A stretch of 64,000 bases of DNA. Source: Mariniblastus sp. GTDB lineage: Bacteria > Planctomycetota > Planctomycetia > Pirellulales > Pirellulaceae. The stretch covers positions 1 to 64,000 of the forward strand of contig JAKVBF010000018.1 of NCBI GenBank assembly GCA_022447555.1, in the 5' to 3' direction. A program made the translations under genes and the position numbers. The notes beneath the pieces were generated by a model. The model was not told the DNA's origin, did no database searches, and worked only from the letters and a program-made list of their open reading frames with translations. The number at the start of each line of letters is the position of its first letter. Positions within the stretch are counted from its first letter, which is position 1. Of the stretch, positions 17,240 to 27,035 are shown piece after piece.

Positions 17240-18415
17240 TTATGACATGTTGGTCGCGATTTCGCGGAGTGCCGAAATTAGATCATCAATATCTTGTTCT
17301 GTATTGAACAGTCCTGGGCTGATGCGAACGGTTCCCCCGTCCACGAGCGTACCCAAAGATTCATGCATCTTGGGGGCGCAATGCAACCCCGCTCTGACTT
17401 GGAACCCGAAGGCCGAATCCAAAACGCTCGCAATCTGGTTGGGATCGGCACCTTCCAGTTGAAAACTGACCGTACCTGTACGCTGTTTTGCCTCCGTCCC
17501 GATCAAACGGATCTTTTTTAAATCACCCATTGCCTGCGTTAATTTTTCGGAAAGCGTTGCCTCGTGCCTCTGTATGCAGGTCAGACCTGTCTCCAAGACG
17601 TGGGTAAGACCCGCTGAAAGCCCCATGATTCCACCCGTATTTAGATTTCCAGATTCCAATCGGTAAGGCATCTCGACGGGTTGGATGGATGTTTGACTTT
17701 GTGTTCCCGTACCGCCCTGACGTAGGGGGCGCACGGAAGAATTGGCCTCCTCGGCGATATACAACACTCCGGTTCCCAAAGGTCCAAGCAACCCTTTATG
17801 ACCCGAAGAGGTCAAAAAATCGCAACCGATCTGTTTGACGTCCACTGGCAAATGACCCAGCGATTGCGCCGCGTCGACAAGGTAGAGCACTTCACGGTCT
17901 TGGCAAATTTTCCCTATTTCTTCCACTGGCTGAACCACTCCGGTGACATTACTCACGTGGGATAAACAGACCAGACTTGTATCGGGCCGCATCAACGATT
18001 GGATCTCCGACGGATCAATTAATCCTTGCGAATCACATTCAGCCAAGGAGACCGATATCCCCAGATGTTCCCGTAAATACTCCAACGGACGTAATGTCGA
18101 ATTATGTTCCGCCACGGTTGTCACCACATGGTCCCCTGCCTGCACCACGCCGTGAATGGCCAAATTAAGCACGTCCGTCCCATTGAAGCCGAAGATCACA
18201 GAATCATTTGTTCCGGAAGACAGCAGCTCTTTAACTTGCCGTCGACATTTCTGAATGGCTCGCTCTACCGTCCACGCACGACTTGAACCGGACCGCTCAG
18301 CCGCGACCCCCAATTCGCCATAAAAATGCTGGATGGCCGCCACCACCGCAGGAGGCTTCGGCCAACTGGTAGCGGCGTTATCGAGATAGCAAAAACTGTT
18401 TTCTTTCGACACCAT
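17240..18415 (-). CDS. Cysteine desulfurase family protein (class V aminotransferase fold)
   Basis: A 391-residue PLP enzyme. The N-terminus YLDNAATSWPKPPAV is typical of the group V cysteine desulfurase-like family. The PLP lysine is K207 in SGHKGLLG, the cofactor aspartate is in YLVDAAQS, and the candidate sulfur-carrying cysteine is C346 in RAGLHCAP. It would release sulfur from cysteine as a persulfide. The gene starts at ATG 18415, nine bases after moaA ends. Its position suggests it supplies sulfur to MoaD for molybdopterin formation, or to the Fe-S clusters of MoaA; this is an inference. Selenocysteine lyase activity is another option. Confidence 0.9.
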   Translation of the reverse strand: MVSKENSFCYLDNAATSWPKPPAVVAAIQHFYGELGVAAERSGSSRAWTVERAIQKCRRQVKELLSSGTNDSVIFGFNGTDVLNLAIHGVVQAGDHVVTTVAEHNSTLRPLEYLREHLGISVSLAECDSQGLIDPSEIQSLMRPDTSLVCLSHVSNVTGVVQPVEEIGKICQDREVLYLVDAAQSLGHLPVDVKQIGCDFLTSSGHKGLLGPLGTGVLYIAEEANSSVRPLRQGGTGTQSQTSIQPVEMPYRLESGNLNTGGIMGLSAGLTHVLETGLTCIQRHEATLSEKLTQAMGDLKKIRLIGTEAKQRTGTVSFQLEGADPNQIASVLDSAFGFQVRAGLHCAPKMHESLGTLVDGGTVRISPGLFNTEQDIDDLISALREIATNMS

Positions 18416-18424
18416 AAGAGGCCC

Positions 18425-19441
18425 CTAGCCTCCAATTTGATACATGGCTTTGGCAGGGCGTTGAAAATCATGCCCATCAATGCCATGCGATTGTTTTTTT
18501 GCTTCAACGCATTCTCGGACGCGATGACGAATAGCTTCTACCGACGCGCCGGACCGCAACAGATCCCGGAGGTCCCATTCTGTGGTGGAAAACAGGCAAT
18601 TTCTAAGTTTCCCTTCCGCTGTTAGTCGCAGACGATTACAGGAACTACAAAAGGGCTCCGAAACCGAGTTGATCAATCCAATTTGACCCATCCCATCAGC
18701 GTATCGGAAATTCCTCGCTGGCTGACTCGGCTCCGTACTCTCAACCGGCTCGAGCAAACCGAATGCATCCTCGATTATTCCCTTAATCGCAGCCCCTGTA
18801 AGGACCTTGCCGGGCTGCCATGACTCTTCCGCATCGAGGGGCATGAACTCGATGAATCGAAGTTCCAAATTATTTTTACGAGCAAAATCGGCCAGCGGCA
18901 CAATTTCAGTTTCCGTTAGCTCCGCCATCGCGATGGCGTTCAAACGAATCTTGCTGAAGCCTACATTTTGTGCCTGCTCAATTCCTTGGAGCACTCTTGC
19001 TAAGCCAGTGCGACGAGTGATGCGCTCGAATAAACTCTCATCCAATGTGTCCAAACTCACGTTTAACCGGTGCAATCCAGCCTCGTACAGTGACTGTGCC
19101 TGATCCTTCAAAAGGATACCGTTGGTGGTCAGGGCAACATCTTCGATTCCGGGAATGGCGACGAGATTCCTAATTAATTTGTATAGCTGGGAACGCACCA
19201 ATGGTTCACCACCGGTAATCCGTAATTTTTTTACCCCTAACGGCGAGAGCATCTCAACCACCGAGACAATCTCTTCGAACGAAAGAATTTCCTTGTTCGG
19301 CAGAAACCGCACGGACTCATTGGGCATGCAATAGAAACACCTAATGTTACAGCGATCCGTTACGCTGATTCGCATAGCCGTATGCACACGTCCAAACCGA
19401 TCCACTATCGGACCTAAACCTTCTGAGTTGCCCAACGTCAT
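18425..19441 (-). CDS. moaA: GTP 3',8-cyclase MoaA
   Basis: Radical SAM enzyme that converts GTP to the first molybdenum-cofactor intermediate. From ATG 19441 it is 338 residues. The radical SAM motif C31-x3-C35-x2-C38 (CNIRCFYCMP) is intact; GGEPLVR follows. The second Fe-S site is CSSCNRLRLTAEGKLRNC (CxxC...C). The C-terminal double Gly (YQIGG) needed for GTP cyclisation is present. The start ATG overlaps the moaE stop by one base (TGATG), so translation is probably coupled. An open frame extends further up but lies in moaE. Confidence 0.97.
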   Translation of the reverse strand: MTLGNSEGLGPIVDRFGRVHTAMRISVTDRCNIRCFYCMPNESVRFLPNKEILSFEEIVSVVEMLSPLGVKKLRITGGEPLVRSQLYKLIRNLVAIPGIEDVALTTNGILLKDQAQSLYEAGLHRLNVSLDTLDESLFERITRRTGLARVLQGIEQAQNVGFSKIRLNAIAMAELTETEIVPLADFARKNNLELRFIEFMPLDAEESWQPGKVLTGAAIKGIIEDAFGLLEPVESTEPSQPARNFRYADGMGQIGLINSVSEPFCSSCNRLRLTAEGKLRNCLFSTTEWDLRDLLRSGASVEAIRHRVRECVEAKKQSHGIDGHDFQRPAKAMYQIGG

Positions 19442-19893
19442 CACTGTTCCCTTGACGAAACGATACGACCTGAACCTTGGGTGACGCCAGGATGCACCCA
19501 CTCTTGCGAGCCATCAGCCCAATTCTCTTGTTTCCAAACGGGCACCTGTTCTTTCACCCGGTCCATCAGCCAACTTACCGCTTGGAACGACTCGACTCGA
19601 TGCGGACTGCTGACCGCCACTGCAATGCTCGCCTGTCCCACCTCTACGACGCCCACTCGATGAGTGATGGAGCAACCGTTCAGCGGCCAACGTTTCATAG
19701 CCTGGTCGCGCAAATCACCTAAGACTTTGATCGCCATTTCTTCGTAACAGTCATAGTTCAGGCGTACCGTCTCTTTCGAATCCGTGAATTGGCGAGTCGA
19801 ACCCACGAACAAAACGGCGGCCCCACTCCGTTTCGTCTTAACGGAATCCAAGATAGCTTTTTCGTCAATCGGCTTGGAAACTATTTCAATCAT
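19441..19893 (-). CDS. moaE: Molybdopterin synthase catalytic subunit MoaE
   Basis: Large subunit of molybdopterin synthase, which transfers sulfur from MoaD thiocarboxylate to precursor Z. The 150-residue protein has the GAAVLFVGSTR strand, the Tyr-rich LNYDCYEEMA, HRVGVVEVGQ, SSPHR and VPVWKQENWADGS motifs of the family. The catalytic Lys lies in VPVWKQE. The start is ATG 19893, 27 bases after moaD. The C-terminus ends at the TGA shared with the moaA start. Confidence 0.96.
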   Translation of the reverse strand: MIEIVSKPIDEKAILDSVKTKRSGAAVLFVGSTRQFTDSKETVRLNYDCYEEMAIKVLGDLRDQAMKRWPLNGCSITHRVGVVEVGQASIAVAVSSPHRVESFQAVSWLMDRVKEQVPVWKQENWADGSQEWVHPGVTQGSGRIVSSREQ

Positions 19894-19920
19894 TTCAACG
19901 TTTCGGACCCACGCCGTCTC

Positions 19921-20166
19921 CTAACCGCCACTGACCGGAGGAATGAAACCGACATTTGCTCCATGATACAGCTGCTTTTCGTCACTCACATATTCCTGAT
20001 CAACAGAAAAAATTGATTTTTCGGCCAGCTCCATCAGCGCCGGGTTTTGCTCAACCAGGGTTTGTTTTAGTTCACCGATGGTCGCTTCGTCGTCTAAGGA
20101 TAATTCCATCGATTCCGTTCCCATCATATCTTTGACGGCGGCAAAAAATGATACGTTCACAATCAT
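19921..20166 (-). CDS. moaD: Molybdopterin synthase small subunit MoaD
   Basis: An 81-residue ubiquitin-fold sulfur carrier. The C-terminus reads GFIPPVSGG, with the Gly-Gly that is adenylated and thiocarboxylated. The N-terminal strand VNVSFFAAVKDMMG matches the family. The start ATG overlaps the stop of the FAD/Fe-S oxidoreductase by four bases (ATGA), so the two are translationally coupled. Confidence 0.95.
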   Translation of the reverse strand: MIVNVSFFAAVKDMMGTESMELSLDDEATIGELKQTLVEQNPALMELAEKSIFSVDQEYVSDEKQLYHGANVGFIPPVSGG

Positions 20167-23120
20167 GTAATGACCAACTCCTCGCTTTGACGATTGAACA
20201 AATCTTCTAACTCTGGCATCAACCCGTAGGCCATAGCCAATATTTTGATGGGATGGACAGTGGGTTTTGTCGTACCCTGTTCCATCTGCATTTTACATGT
20301 ACTGCACTCGGTCGTTCCTGCCTGTATCGTAGGGCTGCGAATCGCATTGATCAACGACAAACCCATTTTTAGAGAACGTACGTAATTCTGACGTTTAAGC
20401 CCCCAGGTACCAGCCATCCCGGAACAACCTTTTTCCATCATTTCAACTTTTAGACCAGGGATCAATTTCAACAGACGGACCGCAGGTACATTAGGACCGA
20501 GCGCTTTTTGATGGCAAGGCAGGTGGTAACCAATGGACGCATTCACCGGCCGAAAATCTAGCTCAAGATCACCTTTTTGATGCAATTGCCACAAATAACT
20601 GCAGGCGTCCAACGTATTATCTGCCACCAATTGAGCGTCATCGTCGTCGACAAAAGACAAATACTCATGACTGATCGCCAACGCCGCGGAGGGTTCCGTG
20701 ACAACAACTTGGTAACCCAACCGGACCCACTCTGCAAGCAACTCCACATTCTTCGAAGCGATTCGTTTCGCCCGAGTAATAGCACCATCGGATATGAGTG
20801 ACATACCCGATATCTGCTGTTTCGGCGGGACAAGAACTTCAATCCCGTTATGTTTAAGAACATTAACAAATGCCCGTCCTAATTCGGTATCATTCCAATT
20901 AACAAACGCGTCAACAAAATAAACCACCTTTCTTTCCTGTTGACGGGAAGGGCGGGTCAGTTGGTTTCTCGCAGCCCAACGTGCGAAATTACGATGGGCG
21001 AAAGAAGGCAATTTTCGACTACTGGCAATCCCAAACAAACGGTCAAGCGTTGCGCGGAATAGCTTGTTCCGTATCAGTAGATTGACCAAACGCGGCATCC
21101 GCCCGGAAATTTCGTAAAGCCAATCTAACCGCGCTAATAACCAGTCTGACGGTTTCAACCCGTTGGTCGCAAAATACTGCGCCTTGGCTTCAACCATGAG
21201 TTTGGGTATGTCAACACCTGCCGGACATTCCAGCCTACATTGATGGCAGTTCACACACAGATCTGCGATCGATTTCACTTCGTCCTGTGTCAGCGACTCG
21301 GGTGGGATCTGCCCTGTCACCAAAGCCCGCATTAAATTCGCCTTCGCGCGGGGGGAAGCCTCTTCCCGCGGAGCCAGCCGAAAGACCGGGCACATTCTCT
21401 CTTCTAAATAACTGGTTCGACAACGCCCACATCCATTGCAATTACGTGCTGCAAACGCAATTTCCGACGGATTCCATTTCAATAACGGTTGAAGTACCGG
21501 GAGTCCTATCGGCACTTCTTCGCCCCCGTCCGCCGGCGTGCTCGCGGTGACCTTGCGCAAGTTCTCGGTCAGGAGGCTGTCACCATTATCGATGATTTTG
21601 CCAGGGTTCAACAAGTTTTGTGGATCAAAGACATGCTTCACTTCCTTGAACACATCATACAAAGGGCCAAACTGTTTCCGAAGCGCCCACGTGCGACTCA
21701 AACCGTCCCCTTTCGCTCCGCTAATCGATCCATTGAGTCGAATGACTTCTTCAAAAAGTGAGTCGGCCAGCCGACGCATCTTTTCCCGATCGGCAGGGTC
21801 TGCCATATCTAAAAAGGGGCGAACGTGGACTAACCCTTGTGGAGCGTGGGAAAAGATGGATGCCGTTACCTCATTAACGTTAAGAACTCTGTGTATCGAA
21901 ACCAAAAACTCTGGAAGCAGTGCTGGAGACACAGCCAAATCCTCTACAAAGGGCAAGGCTCTCTCGTTCCCCTTCAACCGATAAAGTGTCGGTATCACAC
22001 GGCGTGTCAACCGCCAAAACAGGTTCCGATCATCCGTCTGAGTTGTCACCCTTACTTCAAACGCCAACTTCTTTTTTCGCTGTATTCGCTGAACCAAATC
22101 CTGCAGTTTATCCGTCAGCCGTGTGTGATCGTTCGACTCGATCTCAACCAAAAGCATGGCCTCTGCCTCTGGCGGTATGATACGGACATATTTTTCATTC
22201 GTCTCAGCCGCCAAAGTCAGGAGACGACGATCCATCAAATCGCAGGCTGCCACACCCATTTTCGAGATCTCAACCGCCGCCTTGGCAGAATCTTCTAGAC
22301 GGTGAAAAAATAGCAGGGCAACACCGCGATGACGCGGTTTTGGATCGGTCCTGAGGACTGCTTCGGTGATGATCCCTAACGTCCCCTCGCTTCCGGTCAA
22401 CAACCGTGTTAGATCAACTCCCCGCTCCTGCCGCAAATCGAACAAGTTGTAACCCGCTTGATTCACGCTCGTATCAGGTTTGAGTTGGTCAATCAATTCA
22501 CCGTTGCGATCTAGAATCTCTCCGACCCGACGCCCCAAACGAACCGCTTCGGTATCCAACTCTGCAACCGAGCTAGATGTTTCGGCTGCGTGAAAGACCA
22601 CCTCTTGACCCGATGCGAGAACAGCCGTCAACCGCTCCACTTTATCGCGGGGTGTTCCTGACGTCAGCCAGTGACTTCCACTACTGTTCATGGATAAAAC
22701 ACCACCCAGAGTAGAGATGCTTCGATTGGACGGGTCCGGTCCGAATTTTCGGCTATGACCCAGCAACTCTCGGTTTAGATCCGCCAATACAACACCAGGC
22801 TCCACCGTAACCGTTTCGCGATCAGATGAGAGGATACGTCTCATGGCGAAGGAGAAATCCAAAATGATGGCTTGACCGATGGCTCCCCCCACCACGTTAG
22901 AGCCGGCCCCGCGGGGGACGATAGACATGTGGTTTTCACGAGCGTATTTAACGCATGACACCACGTCATCTTTGTTAAGGGGGCGAACAACCGCTAACGG
23001 CTCGACCTGATAAATGCTCGCATCACTCGCATAAAGTTGCAGGAACGCATCATCGCAGCGGATTTCTCCGTCCAATTGGCCTTTCAGGTCTTCTTCGATG
23101 CGCGAACGCTCTATATCCAT
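20163..23120 (-). CDS. FAD-linked oxidase / Fe-S oxidoreductase fusion (GlcD-GlpC type)
   Basis: A large protein of about 985 residues combining three modules. Residues about 1-500 form a VAO-type FAD-binding oxidase (RGAGSNVVGGAIGQ; GVLSMNSSGSHW; GSEGTLGIITE), as in D-lactate or glycolate oxidases. A ferredoxin-like pair of [4Fe-4S] motifs follows (CNGCGRC...CPVFR and CVNCHQCRLECPAG). The C-terminal CCG-type domains (YHLPCHQ, EKGCSGMAGTWG, ECSTCKMQ) are seen in heterodisulfide-reductase/GlpC-like subunits. It would oxidise a 2-hydroxy acid and pass electrons to a carrier. The start is ATG 23120; a TTG at 23123 is the alternative. Heading the moa operon is unusual. Confidence 0.9.
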   Translation of the reverse strand: MDIERSRIEEDLKGQLDGEIRCDDAFLQLYASDASIYQVEPLAVVRPLNKDDVVSCVKYARENHMSIVPRGAGSNVVGGAIGQAIILDFSFAMRRILSSDRETVTVEPGVVLADLNRELLGHSRKFGPDPSNRSISTLGGVLSMNSSGSHWLTSGTPRDKVERLTAVLASGQEVVFHAAETSSSVAELDTEAVRLGRRVGEILDRNGELIDQLKPDTSVNQAGYNLFDLRQERGVDLTRLLTGSEGTLGIITEAVLRTDPKPRHRGVALLFFHRLEDSAKAAVEISKMGVAACDLMDRRLLTLAAETNEKYVRIIPPEAEAMLLVEIESNDHTRLTDKLQDLVQRIQRKKKLAFEVRVTTQTDDRNLFWRLTRRVIPTLYRLKGNERALPFVEDLAVSPALLPEFLVSIHRVLNVNEVTASIFSHAPQGLVHVRPFLDMADPADREKMRRLADSLFEEVIRLNGSISGAKGDGLSRTWALRKQFGPLYDVFKEVKHVFDPQNLLNPGKIIDNGDSLLTENLRKVTASTPADGGEEVPIGLPVLQPLLKWNPSEIAFAARNCNGCGRCRTSYLEERMCPVFRLAPREEASPRAKANLMRALVTGQIPPESLTQDEVKSIADLCVNCHQCRLECPAGVDIPKLMVEAKAQYFATNGLKPSDWLLARLDWLYEISGRMPRLVNLLIRNKLFRATLDRLFGIASSRKLPSFAHRNFARWAARNQLTRPSRQQERKVVYFVDAFVNWNDTELGRAFVNVLKHNGIEVLVPPKQQISGMSLISDGAITRAKRIASKNVELLAEWVRLGYQVVVTEPSAALAISHEYLSFVDDDDAQLVADNTLDACSYLWQLHQKGDLELDFRPVNASIGYHLPCHQKALGPNVPAVRLLKLIPGLKVEMMEKGCSGMAGTWGLKRQNYVRSLKMGLSLINAIRSPTIQAGTTECSTCKMQMEQGTTKPTVHPIKILAMAYGLMPELEDLFNRQSEELVIT

Positions 23121-23217
23121 CAACTAATCTTAACTTGAGGGGTAGTTTTGTCCTATCGCAGAAAGCATAAAATCAAACTTAACACGTCCCTTAAATTACC
23201 AAAATATCGGAATTAAT

Positions 23218-23721
23218 TTGTTCAAACGCCTGTTTGTGATGCGTCACGCCAAATCGTCCTGGAACCACTCCGGCCTAACCGACCACGAACGCCCTCTAAA
23301 CGCACGAGGCCTTCGAGATACCCCTCGCATGGCTGAGTTTATGGACAGCCAAAAAACCTGTCCCACGTTGGTGCTTAGCTCATCCGCCGTCCGTGCAAAA
23401 AAGACCGCCGAGCTGATCCAAGCCAATCTGGAAACACCCCCCGAATGGAACGTCATCAAGGACTTTTATCTCGCACCCGCTCATGTTTACATTCAGACCT
23501 TGTGTCGAATACCGGATGAACATTCCAACACCATGATCATCGGACACAATCCAGGACTCGAAGACCTCGTAGAACGACTCTCTGGACATCACCACCGTAT
23601 GCCTACTGCCGCCATTGCCGTGTTCGACCTTCGCATAGAATCTTGGTCAATGCTCGAACGAACGAACGAGCCTTTTATTTTCTTGGGGGTTTGGCGTCCG
23701 AAAGAAATCCATCCGACCTGA
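23218..23721 (+). CDS. SixA-like histidine phosphatase
   Basis: A 167-residue phosphohistidine-phosphatase (phosphoglycerate-mutase fold). The start is a TTG at 23218, because MFKRLFVMRHAKSSW then begins with the beta strand that leads to the catalytic RHA motif (H10). The second His is in MIIGHNPGLEDL (H110). SixA proteins dephosphorylate phosphohistidine in HPt-type domains, but the partner here is unknown. It converges with the 1070-residue gene on the other strand, with about 27 bases between stops. Confidence 0.88.
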   Translation: MFKRLFVMRHAKSSWNHSGLTDHERPLNARGLRDTPRMAEFMDSQKTCPTLVLSSSAVRAKKTAELIQANLETPPEWNVIKDFYLAPAHVYIQTLCRIPDEHSNTMIIGHNPGLEDLVERLSGHHHRMPTAAIAVFDLRIESWSMLERTNEPFIFLGVWRPKEIHPT

Positions 23722-23748
23722 TGAACCAAATACTGGAACCCCGTCAAG

Positions 23749-26700
23749 CTATTCTCGGATCCCAAACGAACCTAAGATTTTTTCAACGTAACTCGGGTGC
23801 GACTTATGATTCCTACCCATCCATCGTACTTCATATTGAATCCCGTTTGCCACGATCAACCTCTGAGCCTTTGGGAGGCCTTGAACAAAATAATACCGCA
23901 CCCGATCGAAACCCGCTTCGGAACCACCCATCTCTTCACGCACCAAGTTCTGCCCCAGATATTTGGAAGAGGAATTCCAATCCTCCGAAACAAATTCGGG
24001 CGGGTGATTGCGGCGCTGCACCACGATCACATCCCCATTACGAACGGTGTATTTGAGACCGGTCACCTTTCTATATTCTTCTTCCATACGATCTACAGGG
24101 CCATCCAACTGGATCTCCCAGAGTTCTGGGTGGAGTTCGGGTAAGACCAAATCAAAGACTCTCGCCTCCTCTCGAACGGGAACAAGTTTTTTGATTTTGG
24201 GTGGATCTCCCTTAAACTCTCGATGACCCTCTAGGGCATAATTTGCGATCCCCGAATCACGGGCATACTCTTCAAGCCTAGAATAATCCTGTTCGACCAC
24301 CTGTATTTGACGGACCACACTCAGAACGTCCGATGCCAATTCTCGCAATTCGGATGGCTCTTCCGGATTATCGGCGATCGCCTTGATGGGAATATTGAAT
24401 TCAATCACGAAGTGAGGCGCTTTTTGGCAGACTAAAAGGCAGTCTCGCACCGCGTCAGGGTCACCCATTGTAAAAAAGTGGTGGAGCAAACGCCCGAGCT
24501 TCTGCCAATTCTCATCGGACAAATCGATTTCGGAGACTTGTTGGATATTATCCGCGATCAATTTCAATGACTGACTGTTGGGGATGTTCACGTACAACGC
24601 AATTTGGCGTGATTGCTCGAAAGGAACGGCATTCATATAGTCTTTGATGTAATGAAGCATTGAGCCATCAATCCAACCCCCGACAATTTCCAACAAGCGA
24701 TAAAGATTCGTCTTTTCTTCGCCACTCAAATTCAATCGACTGGCGGGCCCAACCTCCATTTCCACAAAAAAGGCAGCGACCAAATCAGCCACCGCGGTTC
24801 GGGAAAGATCATTCACCGTTCCAAGCTCGGGCCGTATCCGATCAGAAGCATCGGAAAACACCGCCCGCTCGATAGCCAACGCATTAACCAATTCTCGCCA
24901 AGCTTCTAAACCCTCCGAATCAAATGGTCGCAACCAGTCAATTTTAATCAACGTTAAAGGAACTTCAGCGATGGGGACCTCATGAGAGATCTTTAACCGT
25001 GACTCCTGCTTCAGCGTTTTTGTCGAAGAATTGTTTTGAAATACATCTTGAGCAGGTTTAGGAAAGTCAAACGGTAGTTGAAACGTACCTGACTCTAGTA
25101 GCGTCAAAGCCCCTTCGGTAACCTGAGGAAGGAAATATTCAAACTCCGTATCCATTCGACACCGTTCGTCTTCAAAATCACAAGAAACCACGAAGTGATT
25201 CGTCGCGTACAGAAATGCTTTTCCTTCCGGTTCCGACGGCAAAACAAAACGTGGGGTTTGTTCTCGGTTGGATGAAATAATCGTTTCCAGGTCGTCTTCG
25301 GTGGCCAATACCAAAGTCCCTTGTCCCACCTGCAATAGACCTATCTCAGGAGCGACTCGTAAATAACTGGTTTCGCCACTCTTGACCGCTGGTAGGTTTC
25401 CAAAGCGGCTACTATCGACCGTCTCTAGCAATCGGACCACCACTACAAAAGGGCGTTTTTCCCACATCGTGTCCGCAGAGTTTTGATAGGCCGCGGTGAT
25501 GAATTCAATCTCATCAAGTTGCAAACCGCATTGCTTCTCCAACAAATCGACAGCGGCTTTGAACGCCGGCGCGTTTTCCAATCGCTGATAATACTCAGAT
25601 TCCAACAAGGAGGGGACACGATAGTGCGTTAAATAACGCATTGACGCCGGGATGTATGACAAACCCGCACCTCGGGCCCAGGCACTCATCTCCGTCCGAA
25701 ATTCCAAGTCACGAGACCGGGTCAGAATATCAATCACCAATTCGTTAAGTTCCGCGCGGTACTCAGAATCACCAAGTGAATTGATTTCCTTTACCAACTG
25801 GGGAACCGCATCCACCGCGTTGGATTTGAGTCGTTGCAAACAATACAGGGCTACATCCCCTATGGTCTGAACACCGAGGTCCGGATCTTGCGGAATGTAG
25901 GGCCGCTGGTCGTTCAAAGCATTGGCAATTTCTGACGCGACCGGTCGGGCATCCAACCCCAGATTCGCTAAGTATTCAATGGCAAAACCTTTGATCTCAG
26001 CTGTATGTCGACGAGCCATCGTATGCAAGGCGAAGGGCACTCGTTCATGGTGTCGCGCCAACAACTGATTGGCTAAATCCAAACGCAGTTTCGTGGTCCC
26101 AACTCGCGTTCGATCTGTAGCAATCGCTTCCAGCATCACTAACAACGATTCATCAATATCATAATCAAAGTTTGCCAAACCAATGGAACTGTAAAATCGA
26201 ACGGAAAAATCTGGACTCCCCTGCAACCTACGATATTGGTCAATAAAGGTAGGGCTACCATAAGCGCGGGCTGTCTTTTCCATCCGACTCCCGTTGACAT
26301 CGAATTTCACCAGCCCCCGCAACGCATAATTGGGACTATTCGTAAACCACGTCGGATCAAAATCCTCTATCTCGCCCAAACACGGCTGTTGCCCATAGCG
26401 TTCATCGACCGGCAACCAGAGAGGAAGACTTTCAACCTCTCCTTTCGAACCAGCGACCACACTAGGACCGACGCTATCATCTAACGTATTTGATGGATCT
26501 CGTCTGGTTTCGTTTTTCGGCTTGAGTTCACTAGGGCTTACCGCACTCGGTCCCTCAGTCAATCCGGTCCCACTCGATGATTCAACTTGGACCGGATCGA
26601 GAGGCAGACCCTCGGCGCTGAGCTGTATCCGTCTGACGAAACCGGTTTGAGACTCCACCACCAAAAAGAGAGTCGCCAATACTCCCAATCCGAGCAAACA

Positions 26701-26961
26701 AAGACTGACAACTTTTAAAACTTTATAAGCACTGGGGTCCCCCAATTCGGTCTCTTTCTGAAATCGATTTATGCTTTTTGAGGGGCTCTCCGACCCCATT
26801 GTAAACGGTGGCGGATCCGCTGGCGGAATGGGTGAAACAATCGTGGGCGTTGGGTAATTGGTCCGAATTTTTTTACCACATTTTGGACAGCGGAATTTCC
26901 GGCCTTGATGCCTCGGAGGAATTTCGTATTTTTTACCGCAATTCGGACACTTTATTTTCAT
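23749..26961 (-). CDS. Large zinc-ribbon, membrane-anchored protein with helical-repeat region
   Basis: A 1070-residue protein of unknown function. A zinc ribbon occupies residues 1-35 (CPNCGKK and CPKCGKK, cysteines 5, 8, 25, 28; MJ0042-like). A proline-rich linker leads to a single membrane helix at about 86-106, so the large remainder is predicted to lie outside the cytoplasm. Residues about 250-420 look like HEAT/ARM-type helical repeats (for example GLDARPVASEIANAL). The C-terminal end, about 950-1070, is a mixed strand-rich part (PVREEARVFDLVLPEL; GDVIVVQR). It is the last gene of the MoxR/vWA cluster, 75 bases after the vWA gene, with GGGAGAG before the ATG. Context suggests a structural or assembly role with the Bat-like proteins. 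Confidence 0.85.
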   Translation of the reverse strand: MKIKCPNCGKKYEIPPRHQGRKFRCPKCGKKIRTNYPTPTIVSPIPPADPPPFTMGSESPSKSINRFQKETELGDPSAYKVLKVVSLCLLGLGVLATLFLVVESQTGFVRRIQLSAEGLPLDPVQVESSSGTGLTEGPSAVSPSELKPKNETRRDPSNTLDDSVGPSVVAGSKGEVESLPLWLPVDERYGQQPCLGEIEDFDPTWFTNSPNYALRGLVKFDVNGSRMEKTARAYGSPTFIDQYRRLQGSPDFSVRFYSSIGLANFDYDIDESLLVMLEAIATDRTRVGTTKLRLDLANQLLARHHERVPFALHTMARRHTAEIKGFAIEYLANLGLDARPVASEIANALNDQRPYIPQDPDLGVQTIGDVALYCLQRLKSNAVDAVPQLVKEINSLGDSEYRAELNELVIDILTRSRDLEFRTEMSAWARGAGLSYIPASMRYLTHYRVPSLLESEYYQRLENAPAFKAAVDLLEKQCGLQLDEIEFITAAYQNSADTMWEKRPFVVVVRLLETVDSSRFGNLPAVKSGETSYLRVAPEIGLLQVGQGTLVLATEDDLETIISSNREQTPRFVLPSEPEGKAFLYATNHFVVSCDFEDERCRMDTEFEYFLPQVTEGALTLLESGTFQLPFDFPKPAQDVFQNNSSTKTLKQESRLKISHEVPIAEVPLTLIKIDWLRPFDSEGLEAWRELVNALAIERAVFSDASDRIRPELGTVNDLSRTAVADLVAAFFVEMEVGPASRLNLSGEEKTNLYRLLEIVGGWIDGSMLHYIKDYMNAVPFEQSRQIALYVNIPNSQSLKLIADNIQQVSEIDLSDENWQKLGRLLHHFFTMGDPDAVRDCLLVCQKAPHFVIEFNIPIKAIADNPEEPSELRELASDVLSVVRQIQVVEQDYSRLEEYARDSGIANYALEGHREFKGDPPKIKKLVPVREEARVFDLVLPELHPELWEIQLDGPVDRMEEEYRKVTGLKYTVRNGDVIVVQRRNHPPEFVSEDWNSSSKYLGQNLVREEMGGSEAGFDRVRYYFVQGLPKAQRLIVANGIQYEVRWMGRNHKSHPSYVEKILGSFGIRE

Positions 26962-27035
26962 TGCGAATCGCTCTCCCTTTGTTGATGTGCGGCATCGCGC
27001 CGGATCCGACGAGGTGGAACTTGACGCCCGGCATA

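Noticed and set aside
21538-21984. Plus-strand 148-codon frame inside the FAD/Fe-S oxidoreductase gene
   Set aside because: It is antisense to a clear, motif-bearing gene.
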